Assembly (NCBI GenBank): GCA_018822545.1
Contig: JAHJKA010000027.1
Location: 1-43,385, forward strand
Direction: 5' to 3'
From: Pseudomonadota bacterium
GTDB lineage: Bacteria > Desulfobacterota > Desulfobulbia > Desulfobulbales > SURF-16
Length of the DNA stretch: 43,385 nucleotides
Part shown: positions 8,991-17,650 of the stretch, piece after piece
How positions within the stretch are numbered: position 1 is the first letter of the stretch
How the letters are laid out: each line of letters opens with the position of its first letter
Program-made: the position numbers and the translations under genes
The notes under the pieces: generated by a model
Databases searched by the model: none
What the model was told of the DNA's origin: nothing
Seen by the model: only the letters and a program-made list of their open reading frames with translations

Positions 8991-9800
8991 CTATTCCTTG
9001 CCCGCTTCTGAAAGCTCTTTGGTCTCTTTGACAAGGTAACTGGAGAGGTCAAAGTTCTCCTTACCCAGGGTGTCGTGGAGGGTGATCTCTTTGAGTTGGC
9101 ACTGTGCTTTGCCCTGGGGGGTGGTAAGCTGAATTTCGGTGGGCATGGCCGGTTGGTCAGCGACCAGTTGCTGGTAGTCACTGTAGAGGATGTTCTTGTC
9201 TTTTTCAGCCAGGGACAGGATGTGGCCCGTCCCTTTCTCTAACCACATCTCGCCGTCAACAAGCAGCAGCCTGACCTTGTCCCCTTCTATCTTGAGCCTG
9301 CTGCCAGGCCTGGCGTGCAAAGCCGCAAAATTGATCATCAGCGAGGAGAAAATTTGCTGAGGGCCCTGCTCCTGTTCTTGCTGCTCTTTGTCTATCTTGC
9401 CGACATAGAGGGTCTGCTTGGCAGGGATGTAGACTTTGGTGATGCCCTCTTGGGCGACCATATCAAAAAGGGTGGTGCCGAAGAGGTGCAGGGCCTTAAT
9501 GCGTAGCCGGGTGTTGTCACCCTCCTTACTGAGGTAGAGAATGCCGGAAAAGGAAGAGGGCATTTTTGCCGGCGGTGGATCCATGCTGATCTGAAAATAG
9601 GCGGTGAAGGTGTGCAAGTTGCTGGTGCTGTGCTGCATGGCTTTCAGCAGGCTTTCCGGTGTTTCCTCGGCCCAATTGATGAGGAGGGCGGGTTCCTGAT
9701 CAGAGGGGAAGCGTTTGGTCTTACAGCCTGAGATAGCAAGGGGCAAAATCAGCAGGGTGATGATCAGAACAAGGATAAATGAGCGTGGGGCAAGGGTCAT
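8991..9800 (-). CDS. Outer-membrane lipoprotein, LolB/LolA-like fold
   Basis: 269 residues with a lipoprotein signal: hydrophobic residues 8-24 followed by lipobox ISGC, lipidated Cys26. The body is a single beta-rich domain in which residues 90-180 (RLRIKALHLFGTTLFDMV, KVYIPAKQTLYVGK) resemble LolB-type lipoprotein acceptors. Such LolB-like proteins accompany LolA and MMPL exporters in aryl-polyene-type clusters, and both partners occur in this window. Its start codon overlaps the stop of the deacetylase gene upstream (ATGA), so the two are translationally coupled. It is the last gene of the minus arm. Fold assignment is by pattern only; function in lipid or lipoprotein transfer is inferred. 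Confidence 0.6.
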   Translation of the reverse strand: MTLAPRSFILVLIITLLILPLAISGCKTKRFPSDQEPALLINWAEETPESLLKAMQHSTSNLHTFTAYFQISMDPPPAKMPSSFSGILYLSKEGDNTRLRIKALHLFGTTLFDMVAQEGITKVYIPAKQTLYVGKIDKEQQEQEQGPQQIFSSLMINFAALHARPGSRLKIEGDKVRLLLVDGEMWLEKGTGHILSLAEKDKNILYSDYQQLVADQPAMPTEIQLTTPQGKAQCQLKEITLHDTLGKENFDLSSYLVKETKELSEAGKE

Positions 9801-10651
9801 GATTTCAGGTTTTCCAGACAGTCTTCGATGGTGGTGAATTCAAGGTGGTCCATGAGCAGTTCCAGGCTGCGGACAGATGTGCGCAAACCATAGGAGAGAA
9901 CCGCTTTTTTGACAAGGGGTAATGCGCGGTCATAGCTATGGTTGGTGAAATCCACCGGGTGGAGAAAAAAGGTGGCGGGGGAGCCTTGCCTGTTTAAAGA
10001 GCGTACTTTGCGAAGGATAAGCGCCATGGGCCAGGTTCGCAGGCCCCAGCCCCCGGCCGCTGGCACTTTGAGTCCGGCCAGATTAAGGACCATGGGCGGA
10101 AACTCCCAGAGCTCTCCCTGCTCTTTGTCACCTTTAAGCCGGTGTGCTACCTCAGGAAAGCCGGGATCGCCGATGATGGGCATGGGGGCATGGCTAGAGT
10201 CATAGCTGAAGCCGTTTTTGATCAGCAGATCAACGGCCCATGGGGTCTTCTGGTTCAGTGACCATTGCGGGGCCCTGAATCCTTTGATCTGGCGGCCGCA
10301 TATCTCCGAGAGACACGTGCGACCTTTTTCCAGATCCTCTTGGAAATCTTCGGCGGAGTGGTCGTACAGGAGCTGGTGACGATCGGTATGATAGGCAATC
10401 TCATGGCCTGCCAGGGCAATTCGTGCCACCAGATGTGGGTAGCGGCGGGCACAGTAGCCGAGGATAAAAAAGGTGGCTTTAATTTTTCGCAGCTTCAGGA
10501 GGGCGAGAATCTTATCGGTGGCCTCTTCCAGAATGGAGGGGTAGCGGTTCCATTCACGGCGCGGCAGGAGATGGTCTACCTCGCAGATATGAAACCAGTC
10601 CTCCCAGTCGATGGAGAGACAGTTTTTCATGGCAATGTTTTTTGCTGACAT
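9797..10651 (-). CDS. Polysaccharide deacetylase family protein (NodB/DUF3473 type)
   Basis: 284 residues from this start. Carbohydrate esterase 4 family fold: SIDWEDWF carries the catalytic and metal-binding Asp pair, AYHTDRH the metal-binding His pair, and RAPQWSLN the next conserved motif; ATFFLHPVDF closes the domain. This arrangement matches the DUF3473-containing branch often found in exopolysaccharide loci. No signal peptide is visible. The frame is open up to base 10699, which would overlap the upstream gene; ATG at 10651 or at 10630 (directly before the conserved KNCLSIDWEDWF) is more likely, and neither has a strong ribosome-binding site. The stop overlaps the next gene by four bases. 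Substrate unknown. Confidence 0.85.
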   Translation of the reverse strand: MSAKNIAMKNCLSIDWEDWFHICEVDHLLPRREWNRYPSILEEATDKILALLKLRKIKATFFILGYCARRYPHLVARIALAGHEIAYHTDRHQLLYDHSAEDFQEDLEKGRTCLSEICGRQIKGFRAPQWSLNQKTPWAVDLLIKNGFSYDSSHAPMPIIGDPGFPEVAHRLKGDKEQGELWEFPPMVLNLAGLKVPAAGGWGLRTWPMALILRKVRSLNRQGSPATFFLHPVDFTNHSYDRALPLVKKAVLSYGLRTSVRSLELLMDHLEFTTIEDCLENLKS

Positions 10652-10664
10652 AAAACTGAGAGTC

Positions 10665-11933
10665 TCAATCGGAGGTAAGTTGAACCCTGTTACGGCCATT
10701 TTCTTTGGCCTGATAGAGCGCCATATCTGCTTTTTTGATCATATCTTCAAGACTGTCCTCTGTCTGGAGATGAACCCCGATGCTTACAGTAACCTGAAGG
10801 GTTTCCGTGTTGCCATTTACATTCAAGACAAGCGGCGTGTCCTGGATGGTTTGCCGTAGTTCATTAAAGAGTTTGTCGGCATCAGGCTGCTGCAAGTTGA
10901 CGGTCAGGACGCTGAATTCTTCGCCGCCGATTCGGGCGACAATATCAGTGTCGCGCATCCTTTTTTGAATGAGAGATGAGATATGTTGTATGACCTGATC
11001 ACCTATATCATGGCCATATTGATCATTCACCTTTTTAAAAAAATCGATATCGATCATGGCGCAGGCCAGGCTGATATGCTTGCGTTTTGAGCTTGAAAAA
11101 AGTTTGCTGCCGGCGTCGAAGAAATAACGGCGGTTGTAGAGACCGGTGAGAAAATCTTTTATGGCTGCCTCGCGGGTCATCCGGATGAGATCAATGTTGT
11201 CCAGGCATTGGTTGATGCGGGCGTAGAATTCTTCGACAATGAAGGATTGTTTAACAAGGAAATCATTGGCACCTGTCTTGATAAAGCGGGCCGCCATATT
11301 CTTGTTGCCCTCGGCAGAAATGCCGATAATGGCCACGTTCTCCTTTTTGTGTTTTCTGCGGATCGCCTGGCAGAGGACATCGCCTTCCATCAGGGGCATA
11401 ATGAAATCAACAATGACGAGTTGGATGTCCGGATGCTCATCTAAGATGATGAGCGCATCTTTGCCGCGGTTGGCAGTGAGGATTTGGTATTGCTGAACAC
11501 GCAGAAGCCCTGATAAAAACTTGATAAAAAAGGGCGAGTCATCGACAATCAGGATCTTTTTTTGTGAATTAGTGAGCAGGCGCTTGATGGACTGAATGAG
11601 GTAATCCAGACAGTTTGGGTCGTTTTTGGCAATATAATCGGCAACCTTTTTTGACCAGATGATTTCTCGCACGTTGTCATCAATGCTGCTGGTAAAGACG
11701 ATGGATGGGAGTGCGAATTGAAGGGCAAGATCTAGGATTTCTCCCTGGGTGGAGTCGGGCAGGTTAAAGTCGAGAATAGCAATAATGAACTCTTTTTGCT
11801 CAGTACCAAGAAGCGTTTTGGTTTCCGCCAGCGACTGTGTCCAGCACACCGGGACGTTAAGCTCTGATTCCAACTTGTTTTTTACCAGCAGGCCCATGGT
11901 CTGGCTATCTTCAACGAGTAGGATATGGTTCAT
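10665..11933 (-). CDS. Two-receiver GGDEF response regulator (diguanylate cyclase)
   Basis: 422 residues: receiver 1 (about 1-120, acidic pair Glu8/Asp9, phospho-acceptor Asp55 in ILDFNLPD), receiver 2 (about 125-245, Asp131/Asp132, phospho-acceptor Asp176 in VDFIMP) and a C-terminal GGDEF domain. Both receivers look phosphorylatable. The cyclase loop is GGEEF at 336-340 and the inhibitory RxxD, RDTD at 327-330, is five residues before it. It should therefore make cyclic di-GMP under control of phosphorylation, as in PleD-like proteins. No histidine kinase is encoded nearby, so the kinase is elsewhere. About 160 bases separate it from the next gene upstream, so it may have its own promoter. 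Confidence 0.93.
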   Translation of the reverse strand: MNHILLVEDSQTMGLLVKNKLESELNVPVCWTQSLAETKTLLGTEQKEFIIAILDFNLPDSTQGEILDLALQFALPSIVFTSSIDDNVREIIWSKKVADYIAKNDPNCLDYLIQSIKRLLTNSQKKILIVDDSPFFIKFLSGLLRVQQYQILTANRGKDALIILDEHPDIQLVIVDFIMPLMEGDVLCQAIRRKHKKENVAIIGISAEGNKNMAARFIKTGANDFLVKQSFIVEEFYARINQCLDNIDLIRMTREAAIKDFLTGLYNRRYFFDAGSKLFSSSKRKHISLACAMIDIDFFKKVNDQYGHDIGDQVIQHISSLIQKRMRDTDIVARIGGEEFSVLTVNLQQPDADKLFNELRQTIQDTPLVLNVNGNTETLQVTVSIGVHLQTEDSLEDMIKKADMALYQAKENGRNRVQLTSD

Positions 11934-12096
11934 TTTTTACCGTCCTTAAACAAGGGATACGAAAGCGTCCGGAATCATTTACGTGTTTATCCATGGGAGA
12001 ATACGCCATGTTAAGCAGTATCTTATCGGCCAGGGCTTTTGCTTGCAAGGTGTTATCGGCATATCAGCGTGGGGGATAGGCCGGTAAGCACAAGAC

Positions 12097-12600
12097 CTAA
12101 AGCAGATTGTGTAATGTGCGGATTCTGTTCATCCTTCGTATGATTTTGGTGTTGTCTTTAAAGAGATACTCTTCCACCTCGATTGTCATATTGTCAGTTA
12201 CTGAGAAAACATCGTGCAGGGCTGCCAGGCGGCCGTTGCCTTCAAAGGCGATGAATTTACCACTGTCATCCCGAACAACCTTGATCGCTGAAACAGACGG
12301 GAGATACTCCTGGAGTATTTCCCGGCTCAGGGTGAGTTTCTTAAGCAACGCATTCTTATGTTTTTGGAGTATGGCAATGCGTTTTTCGGTGGCCTGCAGC
12401 GAGTTCTCCCTGTTGAGGGGGTGAATCTGGCAGAGGGCAAAAAGAGGAACGCCTATAAATTCGGAACAGGTTCTCAGGCGATGGATATCAAGCACCACCT
12501 TGGCCAGCAGGACATCCGCCTTGGACATCTCTTGGAGTTCGGAGCGTTTGCCCCACAGGTAATGGCCGAGTTGCCGGAGCCAGGTAACAAGGCTTTTCAT
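12097..12600 (-). CDS. Hypothetical protein with a ParB/sulfiredoxin-like GNGRLAAL motif
   Basis: 167 residues, not recognised as a named family. The C-terminal half holds VVRDDSGKFIAFEGNGRL (residues 108-125) followed by AALHD, which resembles the catalytic/nucleotide-binding segment of ParB-like and sulfiredoxin-like domains (pattern GNHRxxAx). The N-terminal half is helical and rich in Lys and Leu; no signal peptide or membrane segment. It starts 3 bases after the stop of the PLA2-like lipoprotein gene, so the two are probably co-transcribed. Function is unknown; a role as a nucleotide-dependent kinase or a regulator is only a guess from the motif. Confidence 0.5.
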   Translation of the reverse strand: MKSLVTWLRQLGHYLWGKRSELQEMSKADVLLAKVVLDIHRLRTCSEFIGVPLFALCQIHPLNRENSLQATEKRIAILQKHKNALLKKLTLSREILQEYLPSVSAIKVVRDDSGKFIAFEGNGRLAALHDVFSVTDNMTIEVEEYLFKDNTKIIRRMNRIRTLHNLL

Positions 12601-12603
12601 CTC

Positions 12604-13020
12604 TTACTGTTCGGCCTGGATGGCCTTGTCGACCAGCGCCTTTTCTTCAGCACTGAGCGGTCCGTACCAGCGCGGATAGTCCCAGCCATAACCCCAGCGA
12701 AAGCGGGTGGGCAGAATGGGGGTGCCGCCCACCCGGACGCCGCCGAGCATCAGGTTGGCAATGGCTGGTTCGCCCACCTGGGCCACACACTGGCGAAGCT
12801 CTTTGTCAGCCTCCAGGCGCTGGCTATAGGTGCCGCCCTGCCAGTAGGCGCGGTCGTGTTCGGTGCAGCATGCCAGCCACAGCTCCTTATGTTTCAGGGT
12901 ACCGTTGGGAAAACTGCTGCAACCATCCGTCGTAAAGGTCTTTAATGGACTCGTACTCCGGCAGCCGGCAAGAATCGCCAGCGGCAGGAGAATGAGGATG
13001 AGTTTGCTGAAAGGGTTCAT
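12604..13020 (-). CDS. Small lipoprotein with a phospholipase A2-like active-site motif
   Basis: 138 residues. Signal residues 1-19 end in lipobox LAGC with lipidated Cys20. The mature part contains DGCSSFPNG (32-40) and CCTEHDRAYWQGG (51-63), which is the CCxxHDxxYW pattern of phospholipase A2, with the candidate catalytic pair His55/Asp56 and Tyr59, followed by RLEADKELRQCV. It would therefore be an envelope-anchored lipid-hydrolysing or lipid-binding protein. The classical calcium-loop glycines are not obvious, so activity is unproven. It sits within the minus arm of the lipid cluster, between the ATP-grasp gene and the ParB-motif gene. Confidence 0.72.
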   Translation of the reverse strand: MNPFSKLILILLPLAILAGCRSTSPLKTFTTDGCSSFPNGTLKHKELWLACCTEHDRAYWQGGTYSQRLEADKELRQCVAQVGEPAIANLMLGGVRVGGTPILPTRFRWGYGWDYPRWYGPLSAEEKALVDKAIQAEQ

Positions 13021-13039
13021 GGTTTCACCATAGCATAGT

Positions 13040-14197
13040 TTATGCTCGTTTTTGAAACACGGATTTAAGCTGGGGATCCCAGAGGGCCACCAGGGGTGAA
13101 ATGAGACGGCCTAAGGCCGGGCCGGGGTCGCGGAGATTGAAAAGATCGTCGCTGATGGAGAGGTCCCAGAAATCAGACGCCACCCGCCCGCGTTTGCCGA
13201 CAAAGTGGAGAAGGTCGCCGGGTAGAAAATTACGCATCTTCAAGCCGATACGGCTCATTGGCCGCTCGAAACCATGGCCCATGGCCCATTTGTAAAGCAA
13301 CACCGGAAAATCGACTCCAGCTGTGATGGCTAGGGGCAATGAACCCCAGAAACGGGGATTGATCTCCAGGAAAAAGGCCCGGTCAGTCTGGGGATTGACC
13401 TTGAATTCCACCATGGCCACCCCCTGCCATTTCAGGTGCTTGAGCAGGGTGATGGCATCGGTCTCGGCCTGGGCGTGACTGGTGGCCTGGCGCAGGGTGC
13501 TGGGGCCGCCCCGGAGGGGATACTCGCGCAAGCGCTGATGGGTAAAGGAGGCCAGCACGTTTTGCTCCTCGTCCATGAGCACCGAGACCCCCAGGCCATA
13601 CCCATCGGCCGCCACCATCTCCTGGGCCAGATAGGCCTGGCCTTTTTGGTGGATGGTCGCAAGGGCCGTCTCAAGTTCGGTTTGGCAATGGCAGTAGAAG
13701 AGGCCGCGGCCTCCCTCGCCCAGATCAGGCTTTAAGACCAGGGGCAGGCCCAGGGTGTCGATAAGCTGATCGGCGTGGGTATCGGAGTTAACCACCATGC
13801 CGGCTGGGGCGCTGATGCCGGTCGCAGAAGCTGCCTTGCTTACCGCTATTTTTCCGGCTGCTTGCTGGAGGATTTCGTGGGGGGCGAAGGGGAAATGGAC
13901 GTGCGGGGTGAAACGGTGGCGCTCTTTAGAAAGCAGAAGCAGGGTGGTAAGCTCCATGGGCAGGAGGACATCATATTTGATTGCCTGTACCTCACGTTCC
14001 ACGGCATCCAGAAAGCCCGTTGGATTTTTCAGGGGGGCAGGGTAGGTGAAACGCCGACTGGGGTAGCGACTCAGCATACCTGCGGCCAGGGCGCTTGACT
14101 CTCCCACCGTTACCTTGACGCCGTGAGCGGCCAGAGAACGGATAGCAGCCACTGACTTGTTCCAGTGGCCATCAAGAATGAGGACGCGGGAGGTCAT
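13040..14197 (-). CDS. ATP-grasp ligase (predicted carboligase)
   Basis: 385 residues, no signal peptide. An N-terminal Rossmann-like part (VLILDGHWNKSVAAIRSL) is followed by the ATP-grasp core: PLVLKPDLGEGGRGLF provides the ATP-binding Lys and glycine loop, and FKVNPQTDRAFFLEINPRFW carries the Mg-binding Glu and Asn of the family. Such proteins join a carboxylate to an amine or other nucleophile through an acyl phosphate. The start overlaps the stop of the FabD-like gene by four bases, which indicates coupled translation and a shared pathway. The substrate is unknown; an acyl or amino-acid donor made by the cluster is possible. Confidence 0.85.
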   Translation of the reverse strand: MTSRVLILDGHWNKSVAAIRSLAAHGVKVTVGESSALAAGMLSRYPSRRFTYPAPLKNPTGFLDAVEREVQAIKYDVLLPMELTTLLLLSKERHRFTPHVHFPFAPHEILQQAAGKIAVSKAASATGISAPAGMVVNSDTHADQLIDTLGLPLVLKPDLGEGGRGLFYCHCQTELETALATIHQKGQAYLAQEMVAADGYGLGVSVLMDEEQNVLASFTHQRLREYPLRGGPSTLRQATSHAQAETDAITLLKHLKWQGVAMVEFKVNPQTDRAFFLEINPRFWGSLPLAITAGVDFPVLLYKWAMGHGFERPMSRIGLKMRNFLPGDLLHFVGKRGRVASDFWDLSISDDLFNLRDPGPALGRLISPLVALWDPQLKSVFQKRA

Positions 14198-15111
14198 GAT
14201 ATGTGCCTGGCCAGCTCCTTGATGTCGGTTTGACAGGTGATGCCCACCGTGGTGATGGAGCGGTTCAACCAGCGGATGATCCGGGTCAGGGCGCTGGTGG
14301 GATCCAGCACAACAAAAATGTCGGTTTTGCGGTTCACCAGTTCCGTAATGGTATGGTGCCAGTGCACCGTCTGCCAGAGTTGGTTTGCCACCTGACGGCC
14401 GACCTCCTCGGAAGAGCCATTAATGTAGACAGGTTGACTGCCGGCAATAAGAGGTATTTTCGGAGCTGACAGGGGAAGAGATTCAAAAAAATGAGAGAGG
14501 GCTTGCCCTGCTTCCCGAAGCGGTTCGCCATGATAGGGATATTCAAAGGGCAGTTCCAGTACCCGCAGAGCACCAGCCTGAAGACAGGCGGCGCTGAAGA
14601 CGGCCAGATCTTCTTTGACAATGGAAACAATGGTCTGGCTCTTGTTGTTGACCAAGGACAGCCAGCCCTGGTGTGCCAGGTTGGCAAGCTCTGCTTCGAC
14701 CCGGTCAACAGGCAGGCCGATGATGGCAACCATGCTATGCTCATGGGCATTGTTGGTGAGGGAGATGAGCTCAAAGGCGTGGCTGATGGCCGCCATGCCC
14801 TGAATTGGGGAGAGGCAGCCGCAGCCTGCCATGGCTGCATACAGGCCTGAGCTGTAACCGGTGATGACGGACGGCATGATCCCTTCTTTGTTAAGGGCTG
14901 CGGCCAGGGTATGGCTCAGGCAGAAGACGCCGAGCTGGGCGGCCAGATCGCTGTGCACGGCACCCTGATGAAAATCATCGTAGACCGGGCACTCCCCGCT
15001 GCGCAGATTGTCGTAGGTGATCCGCACCTCGTCGCCATACAGATCGGCCAGCGGTTTTTCCGGCACGGCTCCCTGACCAGGATAGAGAAAGGCGATTTTC
15101 GGTGTGCTCAT
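14194..15111 (-). CDS. FabD-like acyltransferase (malonyl-CoA:ACP transacylase family), variant
   Basis: 305 residues. The N-terminus has the FabD signature FLYPGQGA (8-15), and the nucleophile elbow is GYSSG (85-89, Ser87) where FabD usually has GHSLG, so the His before the serine is Tyr here. A later PYHGEPLREAG probably provides the catalytic His. Family members load malonyl or other acyl groups from CoA to ACP. The changed elbow suggests a non-malonyl substrate or a dedicated ACP. It follows a palindromic repeat and overlaps the ATP-grasp gene by four bases. No strong ribosome-binding site is seen for this ATG. Confidence 0.8.
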   Translation of the reverse strand: MSTPKIAFLYPGQGAVPEKPLADLYGDEVRITYDNLRSGECPVYDDFHQGAVHSDLAAQLGVFCLSHTLAAALNKEGIMPSVITGYSSGLYAAMAGCGCLSPIQGMAAISHAFELISLTNNAHEHSMVAIIGLPVDRVEAELANLAHQGWLSLVNNKSQTIVSIVKEDLAVFSAACLQAGALRVLELPFEYPYHGEPLREAGQALSHFFESLPLSAPKIPLIAGSQPVYINGSSEEVGRQVANQLWQTVHWHHTITELVNRKTDIFVVLDPTSALTRIIRWLNRSITTVGITCQTDIKELARHIS

Positions 15112-15123
15112 AGTTTTTTTTAC

Positions 15124-15193
15124 TCACCACAGAGACACAAAGACACAAAGTTTTATTTTACGAAACCTCTGTGCCTTTGTGTCTCTGTGGTGA
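15124..15193. repeat. Interspersed palindromic repeat, copy A
   Basis: Imperfect inverted repeat with arms related to CACCACAGAGACACAAAG and CTTTGTGTCTCTGTGGTG around a short AT-rich centre. It fills most of the 102-base gap between a radical SAM gene and the FabD-like gene and would form a long hairpin in the operon mRNA. The same family recurs at 17574, 23163 and 40706. Confidence 0.93.
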
Positions 15194-15213
15194 ACGTTAT
15201 GTTTTTTTGCAGA

Positions 15214-16656
15214 TTATAATCTGATCTCTGACGGCACTTCCTGGAAATTGCTCTGTTTCCACTCCATCTGGCGCGCCTCGTAATAGGCGTAGCGCATGAT
15301 GAGCCGGTAGGCCATGCGGATGAATTTGTTGGACGAAAAGAACATCTGCCAGAAGATTGTTGGTCGAGTGTAGTATTTTTTCAGGTATTTTTTCTGCAGG
15401 GCCAGGATTTCAGCACCGCTGTAAGCGTTATTACGGATCACCGGATGCATGAAGTCATATTTGGAGAAGTCACGCTCTTCGATGCGGCCATCGGCCTCGG
15501 CTTGGGCGTAATAACGGGTGCCGGGCAAGGGCGTGGTCAGGGTCATGACCAGGAAATCACCGATCTGGGCTGCAAACTTATAGATGGTGTTGAGGGTCTC
15601 TTCGGTGTCATCCACATCGCCGAACATGACATTGGTCATTACCATGATGCCATGGGAGCGCAGCAGTTCGGCCGCCTCCTTGATCTGTTCGACGCTCTGG
15701 TTCTTGGTGTAGTTTTTCAGGGTTTCCGGGGTGATGGATTCCACCCCCAGCATGACTTGGTAGAGGCCAAGTTTTTTATAGTCGGCCAGCAGGTCACGGT
15801 CGCGGAGAATATCCTTGATCCGGGATTGAAACCAGAAATTGCCCTTGAGATTTGATGTGCCCAGCGACTCCAGGAAAGATTCGTTGCGCGCCCGGGTTTG
15901 GTTAAAGGAGTTCTCGTTAAAGATAAAGAGGGATTTGCCATAGCGCTGATTGAGCATCTCCATTTCTTTGACCACCATGGGGCCGCTGCGCCCGCGCCAG
16001 TTGGCCTGCCAGAGCTGAGACTCAGAGCAGTAGGAGCAATGGTCGCCGCAGCCGCGGCTGGTGGAGAGACCCACCATATGTTTTCCCATACCATGGAGAT
16101 AATAGGTGGGGTTATTTAAGTCCATCAGGTGATAGCCTGGCATGGGCAGGCTGTCGAGATCCTCAATCAAAGGTCGACTGGCATTACAGACGATCTCACC
16201 ATCTTTTTTATAGGCCACCCCGGCGATGGCGCAGCCCTGTTTGCAAGCGGGCAGGTTTTCAAGCAGTTCGACAAAGGTCCTTTCGCCCTCGCCCATGACG
16301 ATGAAATCCACCTCTGGGGCCTGATTGAACATCACCTCGTGGTTTAAGGTGAAATGACCGCCACCGCCGATGATGGTGGCCTCAGGCAGGGTACGGCGTA
16401 CCAGACGCACGGCATGGATGGCATCTTTATGGAAGGTGGCAGCCTGGCAGGTGATGCCCACCACATCGTAGTTGCCTTGGCGCAGGCGGTTTTCAAGCTC
16501 GGTCCAGGGTTGTTTGAGGGTGGTGGAATCAAGGACCTCAATGTCATAACCTTCCTGCTCCAAATAGGCGCCCAAGGCCATAAGGCCGGGGGAGGGCATC
16601 CACATGCGCAGGGCGGCGAAAATCTGATGGGGCGGGTCAAGCAGTAGTATCTTCAC
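15214..16656 (-). CDS. B12-binding-type radical SAM enzyme
   Basis: 480 residues from a GTG start. An N-terminal cobalamin-binding-like Rossmann domain (VKILLLDPPHQ, YDVVGITCQ, GGGGHFTLN) precedes the radical SAM core, whose [4Fe-4S] ligands are Cys203, Cys207 and Cys210 in GCGDHCSYC. MVLGVES-type and NVMFGDVDDTEET motifs follow. Reactions of this class include methyl transfer to unactivated carbon, cyclisation and C-C bond making. The frame is open to 16725 with an artificial-looking hydrophobic head inside the upstream gene. GTG at 16656, with GGAG 11 bases upstream, places VKILLLDPP at the start as in relatives. It overlaps the acyltransferase gene by 20 bases. Substrate unknown. Confidence 0.88.
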   Translation of the reverse strand: MKILLLDPPHQIFAALRMWMPSPGLMALGAYLEQEGYDIEVLDSTTLKQPWTELENRLRQGNYDVVGITCQAATFHKDAIHAVRLVRRTLPEATIIGGGGHFTLNHEVMFNQAPEVDFIVMGEGERTFVELLENLPACKQGCAIAGVAYKKDGEIVCNASRPLIEDLDSLPMPGYHLMDLNNPTYYLHGMGKHMVGLSTSRGCGDHCSYCSESQLWQANWRGRSGPMVVKEMEMLNQRYGKSLFIFNENSFNQTRARNESFLESLGTSNLKGNFWFQSRIKDILRDRDLLADYKKLGLYQVMLGVESITPETLKNYTKNQSVEQIKEAAELLRSHGIMVMTNVMFGDVDDTEETLNTIYKFAAQIGDFLVMTLTTPLPGTRYYAQAEADGRIEERDFSKYDFMHPVIRNNAYSGAEILALQKKYLKKYYTRPTIFWQMFFSSNKFIRMAYRLIMRYAYYEARQMEWKQSNFQEVPSEIRL

Positions 16657-17548
16657 AGCGAAATCGACTCCAATAATCAAAGAAATGATAAAATTGATCA
16701 GGATGAAGGCGGATATTTTTTTCAAATACCGCGGCCAGTTCCTGGGTTTTTTCAGCGATTAACTCGTTATTGTCCTTGCCCGGCTGGCGCGAGATCTTGA
16801 GCGGTTTCTCCATCCAGGCCCGGTAGCGGCCATCAGGTCTGCGGATGATAAAGACCGGAATCACCGGCGCGCCGGTGGCCTGGGCCAGGGCCATGACACC
16901 GGAAGGAAAATAGACCTTTTTACCAAAAAAGGAAACCTCTGACTTTTTGCCGCCTTCAAAGCGGTCACCGAGCATGGCAATCACCTTATTGTCTTTGAGC
17001 AGCCGGGCCATCTTGATGATGGTGCCGTTATCTTCAGGGTCAATATGGATGGTTTTGATGCCTAAGCTGCCGCGCACTGTATCGCGGTAGTCCTGAACCT
17101 CTTCTTCCTGATCTTTCAGGGTCAGGGCATAGATGGGACAACCACGCAGGGCAAAGGTGACGCCGCCCAGCTCCCAGTTGCCGAGATGGGGCGTGATCAA
17201 AATGGCGCCGTTGCCCTGGGCCATGGCCTCTTCGATGTACTGAGTGCCGATTTCCTCGGCCACCGTGTCCTGATAATTTTCTTTGGTGAGTCGGTGGATG
17301 AGGACGTAATCGCGCAGATACCAGCCATAATTGGCAAAAAGGCGCCGTACCGTCTTTTTTACCTGAGGGTGATCTTCTGGCAGATCAAGGATGACCGCGG
17401 TGTTTTTGACAAGGGCCCGACGCATTCGGCCCCAGAACCGGTAATACAAAAAACTCACCACCTGGTTTTGAATGCGCTGCCACCAGCACGGCACCAGGCG
17501 GGCATAAAAATAGGTGAGAAAGAGGTAGAGTTTGCGGGGAATGAGCAT
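16637..17548 (-). CDS. LpxL/HtrB-like lysophospholipid or lipid A acyltransferase
   Basis: 303 residues. Membrane-associated acyltransferase family: catalytic motif HLGNWE (His121, Glu126 from this start), then AMLGDRFEGG and the FFGKKVYFPSG segment typical of the LpxL/HtrB family, which moves an acyl chain from ACP to a lipid hydroxyl. In aryl-polyene-type clusters such enzymes attach the finished chain to a lipid carrier, a likely role here. I chose ATG at 17548; a GTG at 17581 would add 11 residues but its codon lies inside the arm of a palindromic repeat. The gene sits between that repeat and a radical SAM gene, which overlaps its end. Confidence 0.87.
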   Translation of the reverse strand: MLIPRKLYLFLTYFYARLVPCWWQRIQNQVVSFLYYRFWGRMRRALVKNTAVILDLPEDHPQVKKTVRRLFANYGWYLRDYVLIHRLTKENYQDTVAEEIGTQYIEEAMAQGNGAILITPHLGNWELGGVTFALRGCPIYALTLKDQEEEVQDYRDTVRGSLGIKTIHIDPEDNGTIIKMARLLKDNKVIAMLGDRFEGGKKSEVSFFGKKVYFPSGVMALAQATGAPVIPVFIIRRPDGRYRAWMEKPLKISRQPGKDNNELIAEKTQELAAVFEKNIRLHPDQFYHFFDYWSRFRCEDTTA

Positions 17549-17573
17549 TCTGGTTTTTCTAAGGACTATCTTT

Positions 17574-17648
17574 TTCACCACAGAGACACAAAGGCACAGA
17601 GTTTCCTCCGGGAGTCATAAAAATAATTCTTTGTGGCTCTGTGGTGAA
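17574..17648. repeat. Interspersed palindromic repeat, copy B
   Basis: Same family as at 15124: left arm CACCACAGAGACACAAAG, right arm ending in GGCTCTGTGGTG, with a longer, diverged centre. It lies exactly between the stop of the CrtI-like gene (3 bases away) and the start of the acyltransferase gene, and its right-hand sequence supplies a possible alternative GTG start for the latter. Confidence 0.93.
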
Positions 17649-17650
17649 AT

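Noticed and set aside
16657..16725. N-terminal extension of the radical SAM gene to ATG 16725
   Set aside because: It adds an odd hydrophobic head that overlaps the acyltransferase gene; GTG 16656 gives the normal family N-terminus.
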